From Candidatus Purcelliella pentastirinorum (GTDB lineage: Bacteria; Pseudomonadota; Gammaproteobacteria; Enterobacterales; Enterobacteriaceae), in NCBI RefSeq assembly GCF_003391335.1, contig NZ_CP028374.1, positions 248,001 through 312,000 on the forward strand: DNA of 64,000 bases, given 5' to 3'. The position numbers and the translations under genes were made by a program. Below are positions 38,837 through 50,429 of this stretch, piece by piece (position 1 is the first letter of the stretch; each line of letters starts with the position of its first letter). The notes below the pieces were generated by a model that saw only the letters and a list, made by a program, of their open reading frames with translations, did not search any database and was not told where the DNA came from.

Positions 38837-40375
38837 TTAATATTCTATACTTTTAAATAATGTTACAATATTAGTGATTTCATTCTTTATTTTTAAATCA
38901 AATTTCATATAAACATTAATTTTTTTTAGTAATTTATTATGATGTTTTTCAAAATATTTTAACAATTTTTGTGTAAATAATATTATTTTATTTAATGGAA
39001 TATCACTAATAAAATTATAATTAATTAAAAATAATATTATAGATTGATGTGCTATTGACATTAAATCATATTGTTTTTGTTTCATTAATTCTATAATTTT
39101 TTCACCATTAGATAATATTTCCCGAGTTGATAAATCTAAATCACTTGAAAATTGAGAAAAACTATACAATTCTCTATACTGTGCTAATGAAGCACGTATA
39201 CCAAAAGATAATTTTTTAATAATATCAGTTTGTGCTGATGAACCTACACGTGATACTGATAAACCTGGATTAATTGCTGGTCTAATACCTGAATTAAATA
39301 AATCTGTTTCTAAATAAATTTGTCCATCAGTTATTGAAATAACATTAGTCGGTATAAAAGATGATATATCACCAGATTGAGTTTCAATTATAGGTAGAGC
39401 AGTTAATGATCCAGTTTTATTTTTTATTTTACCCTTAGTAAAATTTTCAACATAATTAGAATTTACTTTAGCAGATCTTTCTAATAAACGAGCATGTAAA
39501 TAAAATACATCTCCAGGAAAAGCTTCTCTACCTGGAGGTCTACGTAATAATAATGATATTTGTCTATATGCAATAGCTTGTTTAGACAGATCATCATAAA
39601 CAATTAATACATCTTCTCCACAATCTCTGAAATATTCACCCATGGTACAACCAGTATATGGTGCTAAATATTGTAAAATTGCTGATTCAGCAGCTGTAGC
39701 AGATATTATAATTGTGTTACTTAATGCATCATATTTTTTTAAACAACTAACAATATTTATTACACTAGATATTTTTTGCCCAATTGCAACATATATACAT
39801 TTAACATTTAATGACTTTTGATTAATTATAATATCTATAGCTAATGAAGTCTTACCAGTTTGTCTATCACCTATAATTAATTCTCTTTGTCCTTTTCCAA
39901 TAGGTATCATTGAATCAATAGATTTATAACCAGTATGTAAAGATTCATTTATTTTATAACGATCAAAAATTCCAGGAGCTTGTTTTTCTACAGGTAAATA
40001 TATATCACTTATAATAGAACCTTTACCATCTATAGCTTCTCCAAAACCATTTAACACTCTTCCTAGAAGATTATTACCAACTGGAACTTCTAAAAGTTTT
40101 CCAGTAGATTTAACTTTCATTCCTTCTTTTAAATGTTTATAATCTCCTATAACAACAGCATATACTGAATCAAATTCTAAACTTAAAATCATAGAATATG
40201 AATTATCTATTTCAAGAATTTCTCCATACATAACATTATACAAACCATGTATACGAATAATTCCATCATAAATAGATACAATAATACCTTTATCATATTC
40301 TTCATTATTAATATTTAAATTTGAAATACGTTTTTTTATTATTTCACTAATTTCTGTAAAATTTAATATCTGCAT
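38837..40375 (-). CDS. atpA: ATP synthase alpha subunit
   Basis: The non-catalytic nucleotide-binding subunit of F1. Walker A is [20 protein letters not shown] follows, and the arginine-finger region [18 protein letters not shown] is intact. The N-terminal helix that contacts delta begins [14 protein letters not shown]. It has 512 residues (E. coli 513). It starts 9 bp after atpH. Confidence 0.97.
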   Translation of the reverse strand: MQILNFTEISEIIKKRISNLNINNEEYDKGIIVSIYDGIIRIHGLYNVMYGEILEIDNSYSMILSLEFDSVYAVVIGDYKHLKEGMKVKSTGKLLEVPVGNNLLGRVLNGFGEAIDGKGSIISDIYLPVEKQAPGIFDRYKINESLHTGYKSIDSMIPIGKGQRELIIGDRQTGKTSLAIDIIINQKSLNVKCIYVAIGQKISSVINIVSCLKKYDALSNTIIISATAAESAILQYLAPYTGCTMGEYFRDCGEDVLIVYDDLSKQAIAYRQISLLLRRPPGREAFPGDVFYLHARLLERSAKVNSNYVENFTKGKIKNKTGSLTALPIIETQSGDISSFIPTNVISITDGQIYLETDLFNSGIRPAINPGLSVSRVGSSAQTDIIKKLSFGIRASLAQYRELYSFSQFSSDLDLSTREILSNGEKIIELMKQKQYDLMSIAHQSIILFLINYNFISDIPLNKIILFTQKLLKYFEKHHNKLLKKINVYMKFDLKIKNEITNIVTLFKSIEY

Positions 40376-40384
40376 TTTTATTCT

Positions 40385-40915
40385 CTAAAGCATACCTTTT
40401 TTTAAGATATTTAATTTGTTTAATAAACTTCCATCTAATATTAAATTTTCAATATTTATAATTATTCCGGCAAATATAAACCTGTTAATTTTACAATTTA
40501 TTTTAATATTACCAGTAATTTTTTTACTAATAATTTTCCTAATATTAAATAATTGAGATTTATTTAATTTATATGCTGATTCTATATTAACTATTATATT
40601 ATTTTTATATTGATCGTGTAATTTTACAAATTGTTTAAATATATAAGGTATAATTATTAAACCACGATTATATAATACTATTTTAATAAAATTTTTAAAA
40701 TCAAAACTAATATAATTATCTAATAAATTAATTAAAACATCAAATTGTTCTTTAGTAGAATGATGATTTAAAAAAAAACTATTCATTTTATTATTATTTA
40801 TTATATTTGTTGTTAACTTTAACATATTATGCCAATATAATGTACATTTGTTTTTTAAAGAATATGAAAAAATTGCATTTGCATATATTTTAGATAAAGT
40901 AATATAATTACGCAT
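40385..40915 (-). CDS. atpH: ATP synthase delta subunit
   Basis: Delta links the peripheral stalk to the top of F1. MRNYITLSKIYANAIFSYS aligns with the E. coli start, so the ATG at 40915 is preferred over one three codons upstream (40924). The C-terminal GIIINIENLILDGSLLNKLNILKK corresponds to the conserved delta end (GSVRGRL type in relatives). It has 176 residues (E. coli 177) and is quite divergent in between. It overlaps the end of atpF by a few bases. Confidence 0.92.
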   Translation of the reverse strand: MRNYITLSKIYANAIFSYSLKNKCTLYWHNMLKLTTNIINNNKMNSFFLNHHSTKEQFDVLINLLDNYISFDFKNFIKIVLYNRGLIIIPYIFKQFVKLHDQYKNNIIVNIESAYKLNKSQLFNIRKIISKKITGNIKINCKINRFIFAGIIINIENLILDGSLLNKLNILKKGML

Positions 40916-41399
40916 AAATATCATATTTTTTTAAAGATGAAATAAATTTATTAACAATTTTTTTATTAATATTAGCATCCATAGATTGATTTAAAATTTT
41001 TTCTAAACAATATATTACTAATAATACAGTTTCTTTACGTAATTTTTCTTTTGTAATTTCATATTCATTTTCAATTTTTAAATATGATTCTTTAATTATT
41101 TTTTTTTGTTCTTTAATTATTTCTAATTTTGTTTCTTCTAAGATGTCTATTTTATCTTTATTTGTTTGATCAAGTATTAGTTTACAAGTTTTTTTAGTTT
41201 CATTTATTTCATTTATAGTTTGCATTTTAATTTTAGATAATTCAATTTTAGCTTTATCAACAGACAATATAGCGTTATATATTTTTTTTTCACGTTTATT
41301 TATAGAATCAATTATAGGAGGCCATATATATTTCATACAAAAAAAAATAAATAATAAAAAAGAAATTATTTCTCCAAATAATGTTGAATTAATATTCAT
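40908..41399 (-). CDS. atpF: ATP synthase b subunit
   Basis: The peripheral-stalk subunit of Fo. One N-terminal membrane segment (LFGEIISFLLFIFFCMKYIWPPI) is followed by a long charged helix rich in Lys and Glu, the typical b coiled coil. MNINSTLFGEII aligns with the E. coli N-terminus. It has 163 residues (E. coli 156). It sits between atpE and atpH, as in enterobacteria. Confidence 0.95.
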   Translation of the reverse strand: MNINSTLFGEIISFLLFIFFCMKYIWPPIIDSINKREKKIYNAILSVDKAKIELSKIKMQTINEINETKKTCKLILDQTNKDKIDILEETKLEIIKEQKKIIKESYLKIENEYEITKEKLRKETVLLVIYCLEKILNQSMDANINKKIVNKFISSLKKYDIYA

Positions 41400-41437
41400 A
41401 TAATTTAACCTATTAATATTTTTTTAATAAATATTTG

Positions 41438-41686
<249 letters not shown>

Positions 41687-41710
41687 TTATAAATTCAGTT
41701 TTTATAAAAT

Positions 41711-42553
<843 letters not shown>

Positions 42554-42694
42554 TTATGTAAAAAATATATAAATATTATTTATTTAATCTTAAAAAAATA
42601 AAAAAAAAATGCAAGATAATTTTTTCTAAAATGTTCAAATAAAATATATTTTAATGAAATATATTATAAATTATTATTTATATATTTTAAAATT

Positions 42695-44557
42695 TTAGAT
42701 AAATTTAAATTTTTTAAGATAAATTAATAAGACAGATATTGCAGCTGGTGTTATACCAGAAATACGGGATGCTTGTCCTATTGAATAAGGTTTATATTTT
42801 TTAAATTTAAAAATTATTTCATTTGATAAACCCGGCATTTTATCATATTCAATATTATTAGGAATTAAAATTTTTTCACTATTTAATTGTCGTGCTATTT
42901 CTTTTTCCTGTCTAAGAAGATATCCTTTATATTTTATTTGAATTTCAACTTGTTCAGCTGCTTTTATATTATTTATCTTGAAGTTTATTTCTTTTAAATT
43001 GCATAATTGGTTAATAGTTATATTTGGTCTTTTTAATAATTTTTCTATAGTAGTGTTTTCTTTTATTTTAATTTTAAGTTGATTTTCAATATTTGAATTA
43101 AATGGAATTATTGTATTTTTAAATTTTTGTTTTTCTAATTCTATGTTTTTTAATTTCTTATTAAATTTAATCCATCTTTTTTCATTTATTAGACCAAATT
43201 TTTTACCAATATTAGTCAATCTTAAATCAGCATTATCTTCTCTTAAAAGAAGACGATATTCAGCACGAGAAGTAAACATTCTATATGGTTCAGTAATTCC
43301 ACTTGTACATAAATCATCAACCATAACTCCTATATAAGATTGACTACGTTTAGGAATCCATGGTTTCATTTTTAATATATATAGTGCAGAATTAATTCCA
43401 GCTAATATACCTTGAGCAGCTGCTTCTTCATATCCAGTAGTTCCGTTTATCTGACCTGCTAAAAATAATCCTTTTATATTTTTATTTTCTAAATTTGGTT
43501 TTAAATCAATTGGATCAAAAAAATCATATTCAATTGCATATCCATCATAAATTATATTTGCTTTTTCCAAACCTTTTATAGAACGAATCATATCTAATTG
43601 AATGTTATTTGGTAAACTTGTTGATATCCCATTAGGATAAACAAGATTACTATCAAATCCTTCAAGTTCTAAATATATTTGATGAGATTTTTTATTATAG
43701 AATTTAATTACTTTATCTTCTATTGATGGACAATATCTAGGTCCTAAACTGTTAATATTTCCATTATAAATGGAACTTTTGTGTATATTATTTTTTATAA
43801 TTTCATGTGTTTTTTCATTAGTTTTAGTTATATAACATGGAATTTGTTGGATTTCTTTTTTTTTGTCATTCATAAAGGAAAAAAATGGTATAGGAGAATC
43901 ACCTTTTTCCATTTTTAATTTATTAAAATCAATTGATTTTTTTTCAATACGTGGTGGAGTACCTGTTTTTAATCTTTTAGTATTAAAGGATAAACTTTTT
44001 AAATATTTTGCTAAAAGAATAGATGATTTTTCTCCAAATCTACCTGCATTATAACTATAATTTCCTATATGAATTTTACCGTTTAAAAATGTTCCAGTTG
44101 TTATTATTACTGATTTAGAAAAAAATTTTGTATCATTTTCCATTATTATTCCCTTAACGGAATAATTTTTTATAATTAATTTTTTTACAATTCCTTTTAT
44201 GATAGTTAGTTTTTTTTCTTTATTTAATTTTTTTATTATATTTTTTTTATATATATATCTATCTACTTGTGCTCTTGTTGCTCTTACAGCATAACCTTTG
44301 CTGGAATTTAAAGTTTTAAAATTTATTCCAGCATTATCAGTGGTATATCCCATTATACCTCCTAAAGCATCTATTTCTTTTACTAAATGTCCTTTTCCTA
44401 TACCACCTATAGATGGATTACATGAAAGAGTTCCTATTTTATTTTTATTTATAGTTATTAATAATGTTAAACATTGCATTTTAGATGATGATAATGCAGC
44501 TTCTATTCCTGCATGTCCTCCTCCAATTACAATTATATCGAATTTATTTTTAATCAT
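42695..44557 (-). CDS. mnmG: tRNA U34 carboxymethylaminomethyl-modifying enzyme MnmG (GidA)
   Basis: MnmG with MnmE builds the cmnm5 group on wobble U34, using FAD and methylene-tetrahydrofolate. The FAD fold [17 protein letters not shown] is near the start. [56 protein letters not shown] and [21 protein letters not shown] are signatures. The C-terminal helical domain ends with [22 protein letters not shown]. It has 620 residues (E. coli 629). In many bacteria mnmG flanks oriC, and the origin-like array begins just upstream of it here. Confidence 0.97.
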   Translation of the reverse strand: MIKNKFDIIVIGGGHAGIEAALSSSKMQCLTLLITINKNKIGTLSCNPSIGGIGKGHLVKEIDALGGIMGYTTDNAGINFKTLNSSKGYAVRATRAQVDRYIYKKNIIKKLNKEKKLTIIKGIVKKLIIKNYSVKGIIMENDTKFFSKSVIITTGTFLNGKIHIGNYSYNAGRFGEKSSILLAKYLKSLSFNTKRLKTGTPPRIEKKSIDFNKLKMEKGDSPIPFFSFMNDKKKEIQQIPCYITKTNEKTHEIIKNNIHKSSIYNGNINSLGPRYCPSIEDKVIKFYNKKSHQIYLELEGFDSNLVYPNGISTSLPNNIQLDMIRSIKGLEKANIIYDGYAIEYDFFDPIDLKPNLENKNIKGLFLAGQINGTTGYEEAAAQGILAGINSALYILKMKPWIPKRSQSYIGVMVDDLCTSGITEPYRMFTSRAEYRLLLREDNADLRLTNIGKKFGLINEKRWIKFNKKLKNIELEKQKFKNTIIPFNSNIENQLKIKIKENTTIEKLLKRPNITINQLCNLKEINFKINNIKAAEQVEIQIKYKGYLLRQEKEIARQLNSEKILIPNNIEYDKMPGLSNEIIFKFKKYKPYSIGQASRISGITPAAISVLLIYLKKFKFI

Positions 44558-44616
44558 TTTTTATTTTTTTAATTTTAAATATATTTCTAATACTACATAC
44601 ATATTATTAATATATA

Positions 44617-44671
<55 letters not shown>

Positions 44672-44678
44672 CATTTAT

Positions 44679-44913
44679 TGTTAATAACTTTTGTTTTTGT
44701 TTAAGCTATATACTCTTGTTATTCATATTAATTGTTAATAACCTGTTAATAACTTGTTAATAACTTATCAATAATTGTTAATAACTTATCAATTATTGTT
44801 AATAACTTGTTAATAACTTATCAATAATTGTTAATAACTTATCAATAATTGTTAATAACTTGTTAATAACTTATCAATAATTGTTTAATAATTGTTAGTA
44901 ATTTGTTGATAAC
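44679..44913. other. oriC: Probable replication origin: helically phased iteron array
   Basis: TGTTAATAAC occurs exactly ten times, starting at 44679, 44733, 44744, 44755, 44776, 44797, 44808, 44829, 44850 and 44861; a variant, TGTTGATAAC, is at 44904. From the second copy on, start-to-start spacing is only 11 or 21 bp. TTATCAATA occurs four times exactly (44765, 44818, 44839, 44871) plus one variant. Together they form a 53-bp unit repeated from 44744, 44797 and 44850, the third copy decaying. The reverse complement contains TTATTAACA, one mismatch from the DnaA box TTATNCACA, and GTTA-A-TAAC is itself a small palindrome. The position next to mnmG, the adjoining ATT tract and the strand-composition switch support an origin. 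The binding protein is not known from this window. Confidence 0.75.
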
Positions 44914-44944
44914 TATTTTATATATTATGATAATATATTTTTTT

Positions 44945-45018
44945 TCGGCGAGGGAGGATTTGAACCTCCGACCCACTGGTCCCAAACCAGTTGCGCTACC
45001 AAGCTGCGCTACTCACCG
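44945..45018 (-). tRNA. tRNA-Pro, anticodon UGG
   Basis: A complete cloverleaf on the minus strand, starting CGGTGAG and ending CTCGCCG plus discriminator A. The anticodon stem ACTGG/CCAGT encloses the loop TTTGGGA, so the anticodon is UGG. The T arm is GGAGG-TTCAAAT-CCTCC. The 3' CCA is not encoded and must be added by a nucleotidyltransferase. UGG can read all four proline codons, so it could be the only tRNA-Pro. It is by far the most G/C-rich stretch in the neighbourhood. Confidence 0.97.
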
Positions 45019-45670
45019 TATCAGATTAATTTTATTATATCATATTTTATGATTAAATTTTTTTGTTATAATGTTTGTTTATTATTGTGATATTGTTAAA
45101 TTTATAATTTTATTTTTGACGTTATATATCATTTTATAATGTATTTATATTTATTTTTTTATATATTTATAATTTATTTTTATATTAGTTCATTAATTGT
45201 TTTCCCTAATATGTAAAATTTATTTTTTTTTAAATTTAATATTAAATAAAATTATTTTAATAATTTTATATTTGATTATTACATATAATAGGTTATTATT
45301 TTTTTTATAAAATTTTTTTGTTAAAAATAAATTTTTAAGATATAATATATTATTGTTTTTATTTTTTAAAATTTTATAATTAAAATGTTTTTATTTTTAA
45401 ATTTTATTTAATAATATTTATTTATTAAATTATATTTTTTTTTAGGTTTTTTGATGTAGTTAATATTTTTATTTATTTATGGTATTTTATTAAATTTTTT
45501 TATACATATTTAATTAATGTGATTATATAGTTAAAGATGATATTTTAATTATTTGTAATTATTTTGTTACATATTTTAATTTATTAAAAGGTATATTATG
45601 TTAGGTACTTTAATATAATTAAGTTTAAATTAATAAAATAGAATGTTTATGAGGTTTTAATTTATATTAT
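45019..45670. other. Non-coding T-rich gap between tRNA-Pro and ybjG
   Basis: About 650 bases, strongly T-rich on the plus strand. I find no open frame, RNA gene or convincing gene remnant in any frame. It lies directly beside the origin-like array and may contain further replication or promoter signals. Confidence 0.55.
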
Positions 45671-46273
45671 ATGTTCAGTTTTAATAAGGAAATATTTTTA
45701 TATATTAATGCTACTCCTAGTTCTTCTTTTTTATTGATAAATTTGTCTATTTTTCTTGCAAAATATATAATATACTCTATACCTATATTTGTAATTTATA
45801 ATTGGTTTTTTGTTAATGAATTTAATGTTTATTTTAAACATGAATTGGTTTTAAAGTCTATACTTGGGATAATTTATTCTTTATTTTATTCTTTGATTTT
45901 TGGTAAGATTTATCCATCTAATAGACCTGTTTTTGAAAATTTTGGGTATTGTTATTTTGTTGAACATGCATTCAATCAATCATATCCTAGTCATCATGGT
46001 TCTGTTGCATTTACTTTTTCTTTTATACTTATAAAATTACGGTTGTTTAAATGTGGTATATTATTTTTGTTAATGTCTTTTTTTATTTCTTGGTCTCGTA
46101 TTTATTTAGGATTACATTGGCCTATTGATATATTAGGTAGTATTTTTATTGGTTTTTTAGTAATTATTTTTTCAGATTTTTTTTGGAAGTTTTATAAAAA
46201 TTTTTTAATTTCTTTTTCTGTTAAGATTCACAATTTTTTGTTTTTTATATTTTTTAATAAGAATTTTTATTGA
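45671..46273 (+). CDS. ybjG: PAP2-family undecaprenyl-diphosphatase YbjG-like
   Basis: A membrane phosphatase that converts undecaprenyl diphosphate to the monophosphate, recycling the carrier for peptidoglycan and other envelope polymers. The three PAP2 motifs are [15 protein letters not shown] with the catalytic His, and [12 protein letters not shown] with the second His and Asp. [20 protein letters not shown] matches the YbjG N-terminus. It has 200 residues (E. coli YbjG 198) with about five membrane segments. BcrC is the Bacillus equivalent. The ORF ends where the qmcA reading frame begins. Confidence 0.9.
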   Translation: MFSFNKEIFLYINATPSSSFLLINLSIFLAKYIIYSIPIFVIYNWFFVNEFNVYFKHELVLKSILGIIYSLFYSLIFGKIYPSNRPVFENFGYCYFVEHAFNQSYPSHHGSVAFTFSFILIKLRLFKCGILFLLMSFFISWSRIYLGLHWPIDILGSIFIGFLVIIFSDFFWKFYKNFLISFSVKIHNFLFFIFFNKNFY

Positions 46274-46302
46274 TTCATTTTTTTTTTATTAAATATTTTA
46301 GG

Positions 46303-47211
46303 ATGATATTATTTATGTTTATGTTTATATTTTTTTTATGTTTTTTTATATTAGTTATTTTTTGTTCTATTATTAAGATTACTCCTCAAGGGTTTAAATG
46401 GACTGTTGAGAGATTTGGTCGTTATATTAAAATTTTTAATCCTGGTTTAAATTTATTAATACCATTTGTAGATAGGATTGGCAGGAGAATTAATATGATG
46501 GAACAAGTATTAGATATACCATCACAGGAAATCATATCTAAGGATAATGCTAATGTTACAATAGATGCTATTTGTTTTATTCAAGTTATTGATGCTGCAA
46601 AAGCTGCATATGAGGTTAGTAATTTAGAACGTTCAATAATAAATCTTGCTATGACAAATATTAGAACTGTTTTAGGTTCAATGGAATTAGATGAAATGTT
46701 ATCTCAAAGAGATAACATTAATACTAGGTTATTACATATAATTGATCAAGCTACAAATCCCTGGGGTGTAAAAATTACTCGTATAGAAATTAGAGATGTT
46801 AAACCTCCAGCAGAATTGGTTAAAGCTATGAATACACAAATGAAAGCTGAGAGGACTAAGCGAGCTGATATTTTAGCTGCTGAAGGAATTAGTCAAGCAG
46901 CTATTTTAAAGGCGGAAGGTAATAAACAATCTCAGATATTGAAAGCTGAAGGTGAAAAACAAGCTGCATTTTTGCAAGCTGAAGCTCGTGAAAGAGCAGC
47001 TTCAGCTGAAGCAACAGCTACTAAAATGGTATCTGAAGCAATCCTAAAGGGTGATTTACAGGCAATTAATTATTTCATCGCTCAAAAATATATAAGTGCC
47101 ATTAAAAAAATTGGTGAATCTAATAATAGTAAAATAGTTATGATGCCATTAGATACCACAAATGTTTTAGGTTCCATTTATGGTATTAATGAATTAATTA
47201 AAAAAAAATGA
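46303..47211 (+). CDS. qmcA: QmcA, SPFH/stomatin-like membrane protein
   Basis: QmcA (YbbK) is an SPFH membrane protein functionally linked to FtsH and HflKC. One N-terminal membrane segment, then the SPFH domain [53 protein letters not shown] and [18 protein letters not shown]. An Ala/Glu-rich coiled coil follows ([17 protein letters not shown] and on). From the ATG at 46303 it has 302 residues (E. coli 305). An in-frame TTG at 46270 would add 11 residues overlapping ybjG. Unlike HflK and HflC, this copy is close to consensus in sequence. Confidence 0.92.
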   Translation: MILFMFMFIFFLCFFILVIFCSIIKITPQGFKWTVERFGRYIKIFNPGLNLLIPFVDRIGRRINMMEQVLDIPSQEIISKDNANVTIDAICFIQVIDAAKAAYEVSNLERSIINLAMTNIRTVLGSMELDEMLSQRDNINTRLLHIIDQATNPWGVKITRIEIRDVKPPAELVKAMNTQMKAERTKRADILAAEGISQAAILKAEGNKQSQILKAEGEKQAAFLQAEARERAASAEATATKMVSEAILKGDLQAINYFIAQKYISAIKKIGESNNSKIVMMPLDTTNVLGSIYGINELIKKK

Positions 47212-47295
47212 ATAATATATAAAATAAAAGATATTTATTTTTATATTTTTAATATAAGATTTTTTATTATAATTTATTTTAGTTTAATAAAATCT

Positions 47296-47514
47296 TTATC
47301 TATTTCTAAATATTATTCTACCTTTCGATAAATCATATGGTGTTAGTTCCACTATAACTTTGTCGCCTGTTAATATTCTTATATAATTTTTTCTCATTTT
47401 ACCTGATATATGAGCTGTTATTATATGTTCATTTTCTAATTTTACTTTGAACATAGTATTAGGTAATGTATTAATTACTATACCTTGCATTTCAATGTTT
47501 TTTTCTTTTGACAT
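47296..47514 (-). CDS. infA: Translation initiation factor IF-1
   Basis: IF-1 occupies the A site of the 30S subunit during initiation. It has 72 residues, the same as E. coli. The OB fold [23 protein letters not shown], the [20 protein letters not shown] strand and [18 protein letters not shown] are nearly identical. In enterobacteria infA lies near trxB, aat and serS, and the same neighbourhood is kept here. Confidence 0.97.
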   Translation of the reverse strand: MSKEKNIEMQGIVINTLPNTMFKVKLENEHIITAHISGKMRKNYIRILTGDKVIVELTPYDLSKGRIIFRNR

Positions 47515-47566
47515 TTTTTTTCCTAATTATATAAATAATTTATTTTTTATTTTGTTTAATTTGTTA

Positions 47567-48835
47567 TTAATCAATAAAATTTATGTAATTCATATAAGGT
47601 TTAAGTACGTCAGGTATTTTAATACTTTTATCTTTTTGTTGATAATTTTCCATAATAGCCGCTAGTGTTCTTCCTATAGCTAAACCTGATGCATTTAGTG
47701 TATGAACAAATTCTATTTTTTTAAATTTATTTTTGTATCTAGTTTTTATTCTTCTTGCTTGAAAATCTAACATGTTAGAACATGATGAAACTTCGCAATA
47801 GGTATTATTACTTGGAAACCAAACTTCTAAATCATAGGTTTTTGTAGCACAGAAACCCATTTCTTTACTACATAATAGTACTTTTCTATATGGTAAAATC
47901 AACATTTTTAATATTTTTTCAGCATGTGAAGTTATTTCTTCTAGTGCTGAGTTAGATTTATTTGATTCTACAATTTGTACTAGTTCAACTTTATCAAATT
48001 GATGAGTTCTAATTAGTCCTTTATTTTTTTTTCCATATGATCCTGCTTCTAGACGAAAACAAGGTGTATGTGTTGTTAGTTTTATTGGTAGTTTTTTTTT
48101 TTCTAAGATAGTTTCTCTATATAAATTTGTTAATGGTACTTCACCTGTTGGTATTAAAGTATATTTTTTTGATATTTTTATTTCATTTATTTTTTTTATG
48201 TGAAATAAATCTTTATCGAATTTAGGTAGTTGTCCTGTTCCATATAAACAATTATTATTTGTTAAATATGGTACATATATTTCTTTATATCCATGTTCAT
48301 TTATATGTAAATTTAACATAAATTGGCTTAATGCTCTATGTAATTTTGCTAGTTTACCTTTTATAATTACAAATCTAGATCCTGATATTTTATTTGCTTT
48401 TTTTATATCAAACCAATTATTAAATTCTCCTAATTTTATATGATCTAATATTTTATATTTTATTTTTGGTTTATTCCCCCATTTTGTTATTTCTTTGTTT
48501 AATTTTCCTATTGGGATATCATCTGCTGGTAAATTTGGTATTTTTATTAATAATTTTGTTATTTTATTTTTTATTTTATTTAATTTTATTTTATTTAATT
48601 TTATTTTTATATTATTTTTTTTAATTTTTTTAATATTAAATATAAATTTTTGATTAATTTTTTTTTTTTTTGATATTATATTATGTTCGTGTTGTAGATT
48701 TTCTGTTTCTTTTTGCAATTTTTTTCTTTTTTTTTCTAATGTAATTAATTTATTTACATCAAGTATAAACCCTCTTTTATTTAATTTCTTTTTGAATAAT
48801 TCTTTATTTTTTTTTAGTTTTTTTAAATCTATCAT
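47567..48835 (-). CDS. serS: Seryl-tRNA synthetase
   Basis: A class IIa synthetase that charges tRNA-Ser (and tRNA-Sec where present). An N-terminal antiparallel coiled-coil arm (residues about 30-100, very Lys-rich) precedes the catalytic core. Motif 2 is HTPCFRLEAGSYGKKNKGLIRTHQFDKVELVQI, and motif 3 is LNASGLAIGRTLAAIMENYQ. It has 422 residues (E. coli 430). The arm is low in complexity, built almost only from Lys/Ile/Asn. Confidence 0.96.
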   Translation of the reverse strand: MIDLKKLKKNKELFKKKLNKRGFILDVNKLITLEKKRKKLQKETENLQHEHNIISKKKKINQKFIFNIKKIKKNNIKIKLNKIKLNKIKNKITKLLIKIPNLPADDIPIGKLNKEITKWGNKPKIKYKILDHIKLGEFNNWFDIKKANKISGSRFVIIKGKLAKLHRALSQFMLNLHINEHGYKEIYVPYLTNNNCLYGTGQLPKFDKDLFHIKKINEIKISKKYTLIPTGEVPLTNLYRETILEKKKLPIKLTTHTPCFRLEAGSYGKKNKGLIRTHQFDKVELVQIVESNKSNSALEEITSHAEKILKMLILPYRKVLLCSKEMGFCATKTYDLEVWFPSNNTYCEVSSCSNMLDFQARRIKTRYKNKFKKIEFVHTLNASGLAIGRTLAAIMENYQQKDKSIKIPDVLKPYMNYINFID

Positions 48836-49184
48836 ATTTTTAATTATTTTTATATTTTGTTTGAAATAAATAATTTTATATTTATTATAAATTAATTTAT
48901 TTCTTTATATTTATATATTTTTTAATTTTTTAATTTTTTATTTATTATTTTTTGTATATGAGGTTATTATATGGATATCTATTTATTGTTCAATAATAAT
49001 TTTTTAAATTTTTTATTTTTTAATATTTATTTTTTACTGAAATAATATTTTATTTTAATTATAAATTTTAGTAATTTATTTAAAATTAAAAGTTTTATTT
49101 TTTAATGTTTTATTTATTTTTTTGATTTTTTGTATTTATTTTTTTATATTTTTATTTAGAGAAATATTTTATAGGATATATCTT

Positions 49185-50129
49185 ATGTCAAAATATAGTA
49201 AATTAATAATTTTAGGGTCAGGACCGGCTGGATATACTGCTGCTTTATATTCATCTAGAGCAAATTTAAATCCTATAATTATTACTGGTTTAAATAAAGG
49301 TGGTCAATTGACAACAACAAATAATATTGAAAATTGGCCTGGTATAATTAATCCAATATCAGGAACTGATTTAATGAATAATATGCATGATCATGTAAAA
49401 AGATTTAATGTTGAAATTATTTATGATCATATAAGTTCAGTTGATTTTTCTTCTAAACCTTTTTTTTTGCAAGGAGATTACCAATCATATATTGCTGATT
49501 CTGTTATTGTAGCTACTGGAGCCAATCCTCGTTCTATAGGTATATCATCTGAAAAACGCTTTTTAGGTAAGGGTGTTTCTAGTTGTGCAACATGTGATGG
49601 TTTTTTTTATAAAGGAGAAAAAGTTGCTGTGATAGGTGGTGGTAATGTTGCTATAGAAGAGGTTTTATATTTATCAAATATATGTAATCATGTATATTTG
49701 ATTCATCGTAGAAATTATTTTACTGCTGAAAAGATTTTATTAGATCGTTTAAATATTAAAATAAAAGAAGGTAAAGTTACGGTTTATTTTAATTATATTT
49801 TATATGAAATATTAGGTAATGACAATGGTGTTAATGGTATTTTAATCCATTCATCTAAAGAAAATAATAATGATTTAAAATTAGATATTTCTTGTGTATT
49901 TATAGCTATTGGATATATTCCTAATACTAAGATTTTTTCAAAACAATTAATTTTAGAAGATGGTTATATTAAGGTTAAATCTGGTTTATATGGTTTTTAT
50001 ACGGAAACTAGTATTAGTGGTGTTTTTGCTGCTGGTGATGTTATAGACAGGGTATATCGACAAGCAGTAACGTCAGCTGCAACTGGTTGTATGGCAGCAT
50101 TAGATGCTGATAAGTATCTGAATATTTAA
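49185..50129 (+). CDS. trxB: Thioredoxin reductase
   Basis: TrxB reduces thioredoxin with NADPH via FAD. The ATG at 49185, with AGGA upstream, gives 314 residues (E. coli 321); the open frame extends further upstream without homology. The FAD fold is ILGSGPAGYTAALYSSRA, and the redox pair is C134/C137 in SCATCDGFF. The NADP fold is VIGGGNVAIEEVLYLSN, with HRRN for the 2'-phosphate. The end is GVFAAGDVIDRVYRQAVTSAATGCMAALDA. Its need for NADPH is notable because nadK is broken in this same window. Confidence 0.96.
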   Translation: MSKYSKLIILGSGPAGYTAALYSSRANLNPIIITGLNKGGQLTTTNNIENWPGIINPISGTDLMNNMHDHVKRFNVEIIYDHISSVDFSSKPFFLQGDYQSYIADSVIVATGANPRSIGISSEKRFLGKGVSSCATCDGFFYKGEKVAVIGGGNVAIEEVLYLSNICNHVYLIHRRNYFTAEKILLDRLNIKIKEGKVTVYFNYILYEILGNDNGVNGILIHSSKENNNDLKLDISCVFIAIGYIPNTKIFSKQLILEDGYIKVKSGLYGFYTETSISGVFAAGDVIDRVYRQAVTSAATGCMAALDADKYLNI

Positions 50130-50159
50130 AAAGTTTGTTTATTTATATTAATTTTTTTT

Positions 50160-50206
50160 TATTTTATTATTTTTTAAAATCATTCGAAAATAAAAATAAT
50201 AAAATA
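50160..50206 (+). terminator. Hairpin 30 bp after trxB, possible terminator
   Basis: Perfect 15-bp arms at 50160-50174 and 50192-50206 enclose a 17-nt loop. The stem is all A/T and no clear T-run follows. The position after trxB suggests an RNA 3' end. Confidence 0.35.
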
Positions 50207-50258
50207 TATAATTTTAGTTCTAATTATTCGATTTTACTAAAATAAGTATTATATTAGG

Positions 50259-50314
50259 TAAGATTAAATTTAGATAATTATAATAGTTTTGATTATTCTA
50301 TTATATTAATCTTA
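50259..50314 (+). other. Nested inverted repeat between trxB and the serC remnant
   Basis: An outer 9-bp pair (TAAGATTAA at 50259-50267 with TTAATCTTA at 50306-50314) and an inner 8-bp pair (TATAATAG at 50279-50286 with CTATTATA at 50298-50305) form a long stem with a one-sided 11-nt bulge. It might be an old regulatory RNA leader or a second terminator. Function unknown. Confidence 0.35.
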
Positions 50315-50429
50315 CATAGAAATAAATAATTTTATAATATGGCTAAAAAAAATTTGAATTTAATTTAATATGTTTATTTAATATATTATTTTACTATAAA
50401 ATATTATTTTTATAATAGTGTTTTAAGTA

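Noticed and set aside
44679-44913. CRISPR array
   Set aside because: The repeat is only 10 bp with 1- or 11-bp spacers that are themselves repeated; there are no unique spacers and no cas genes.
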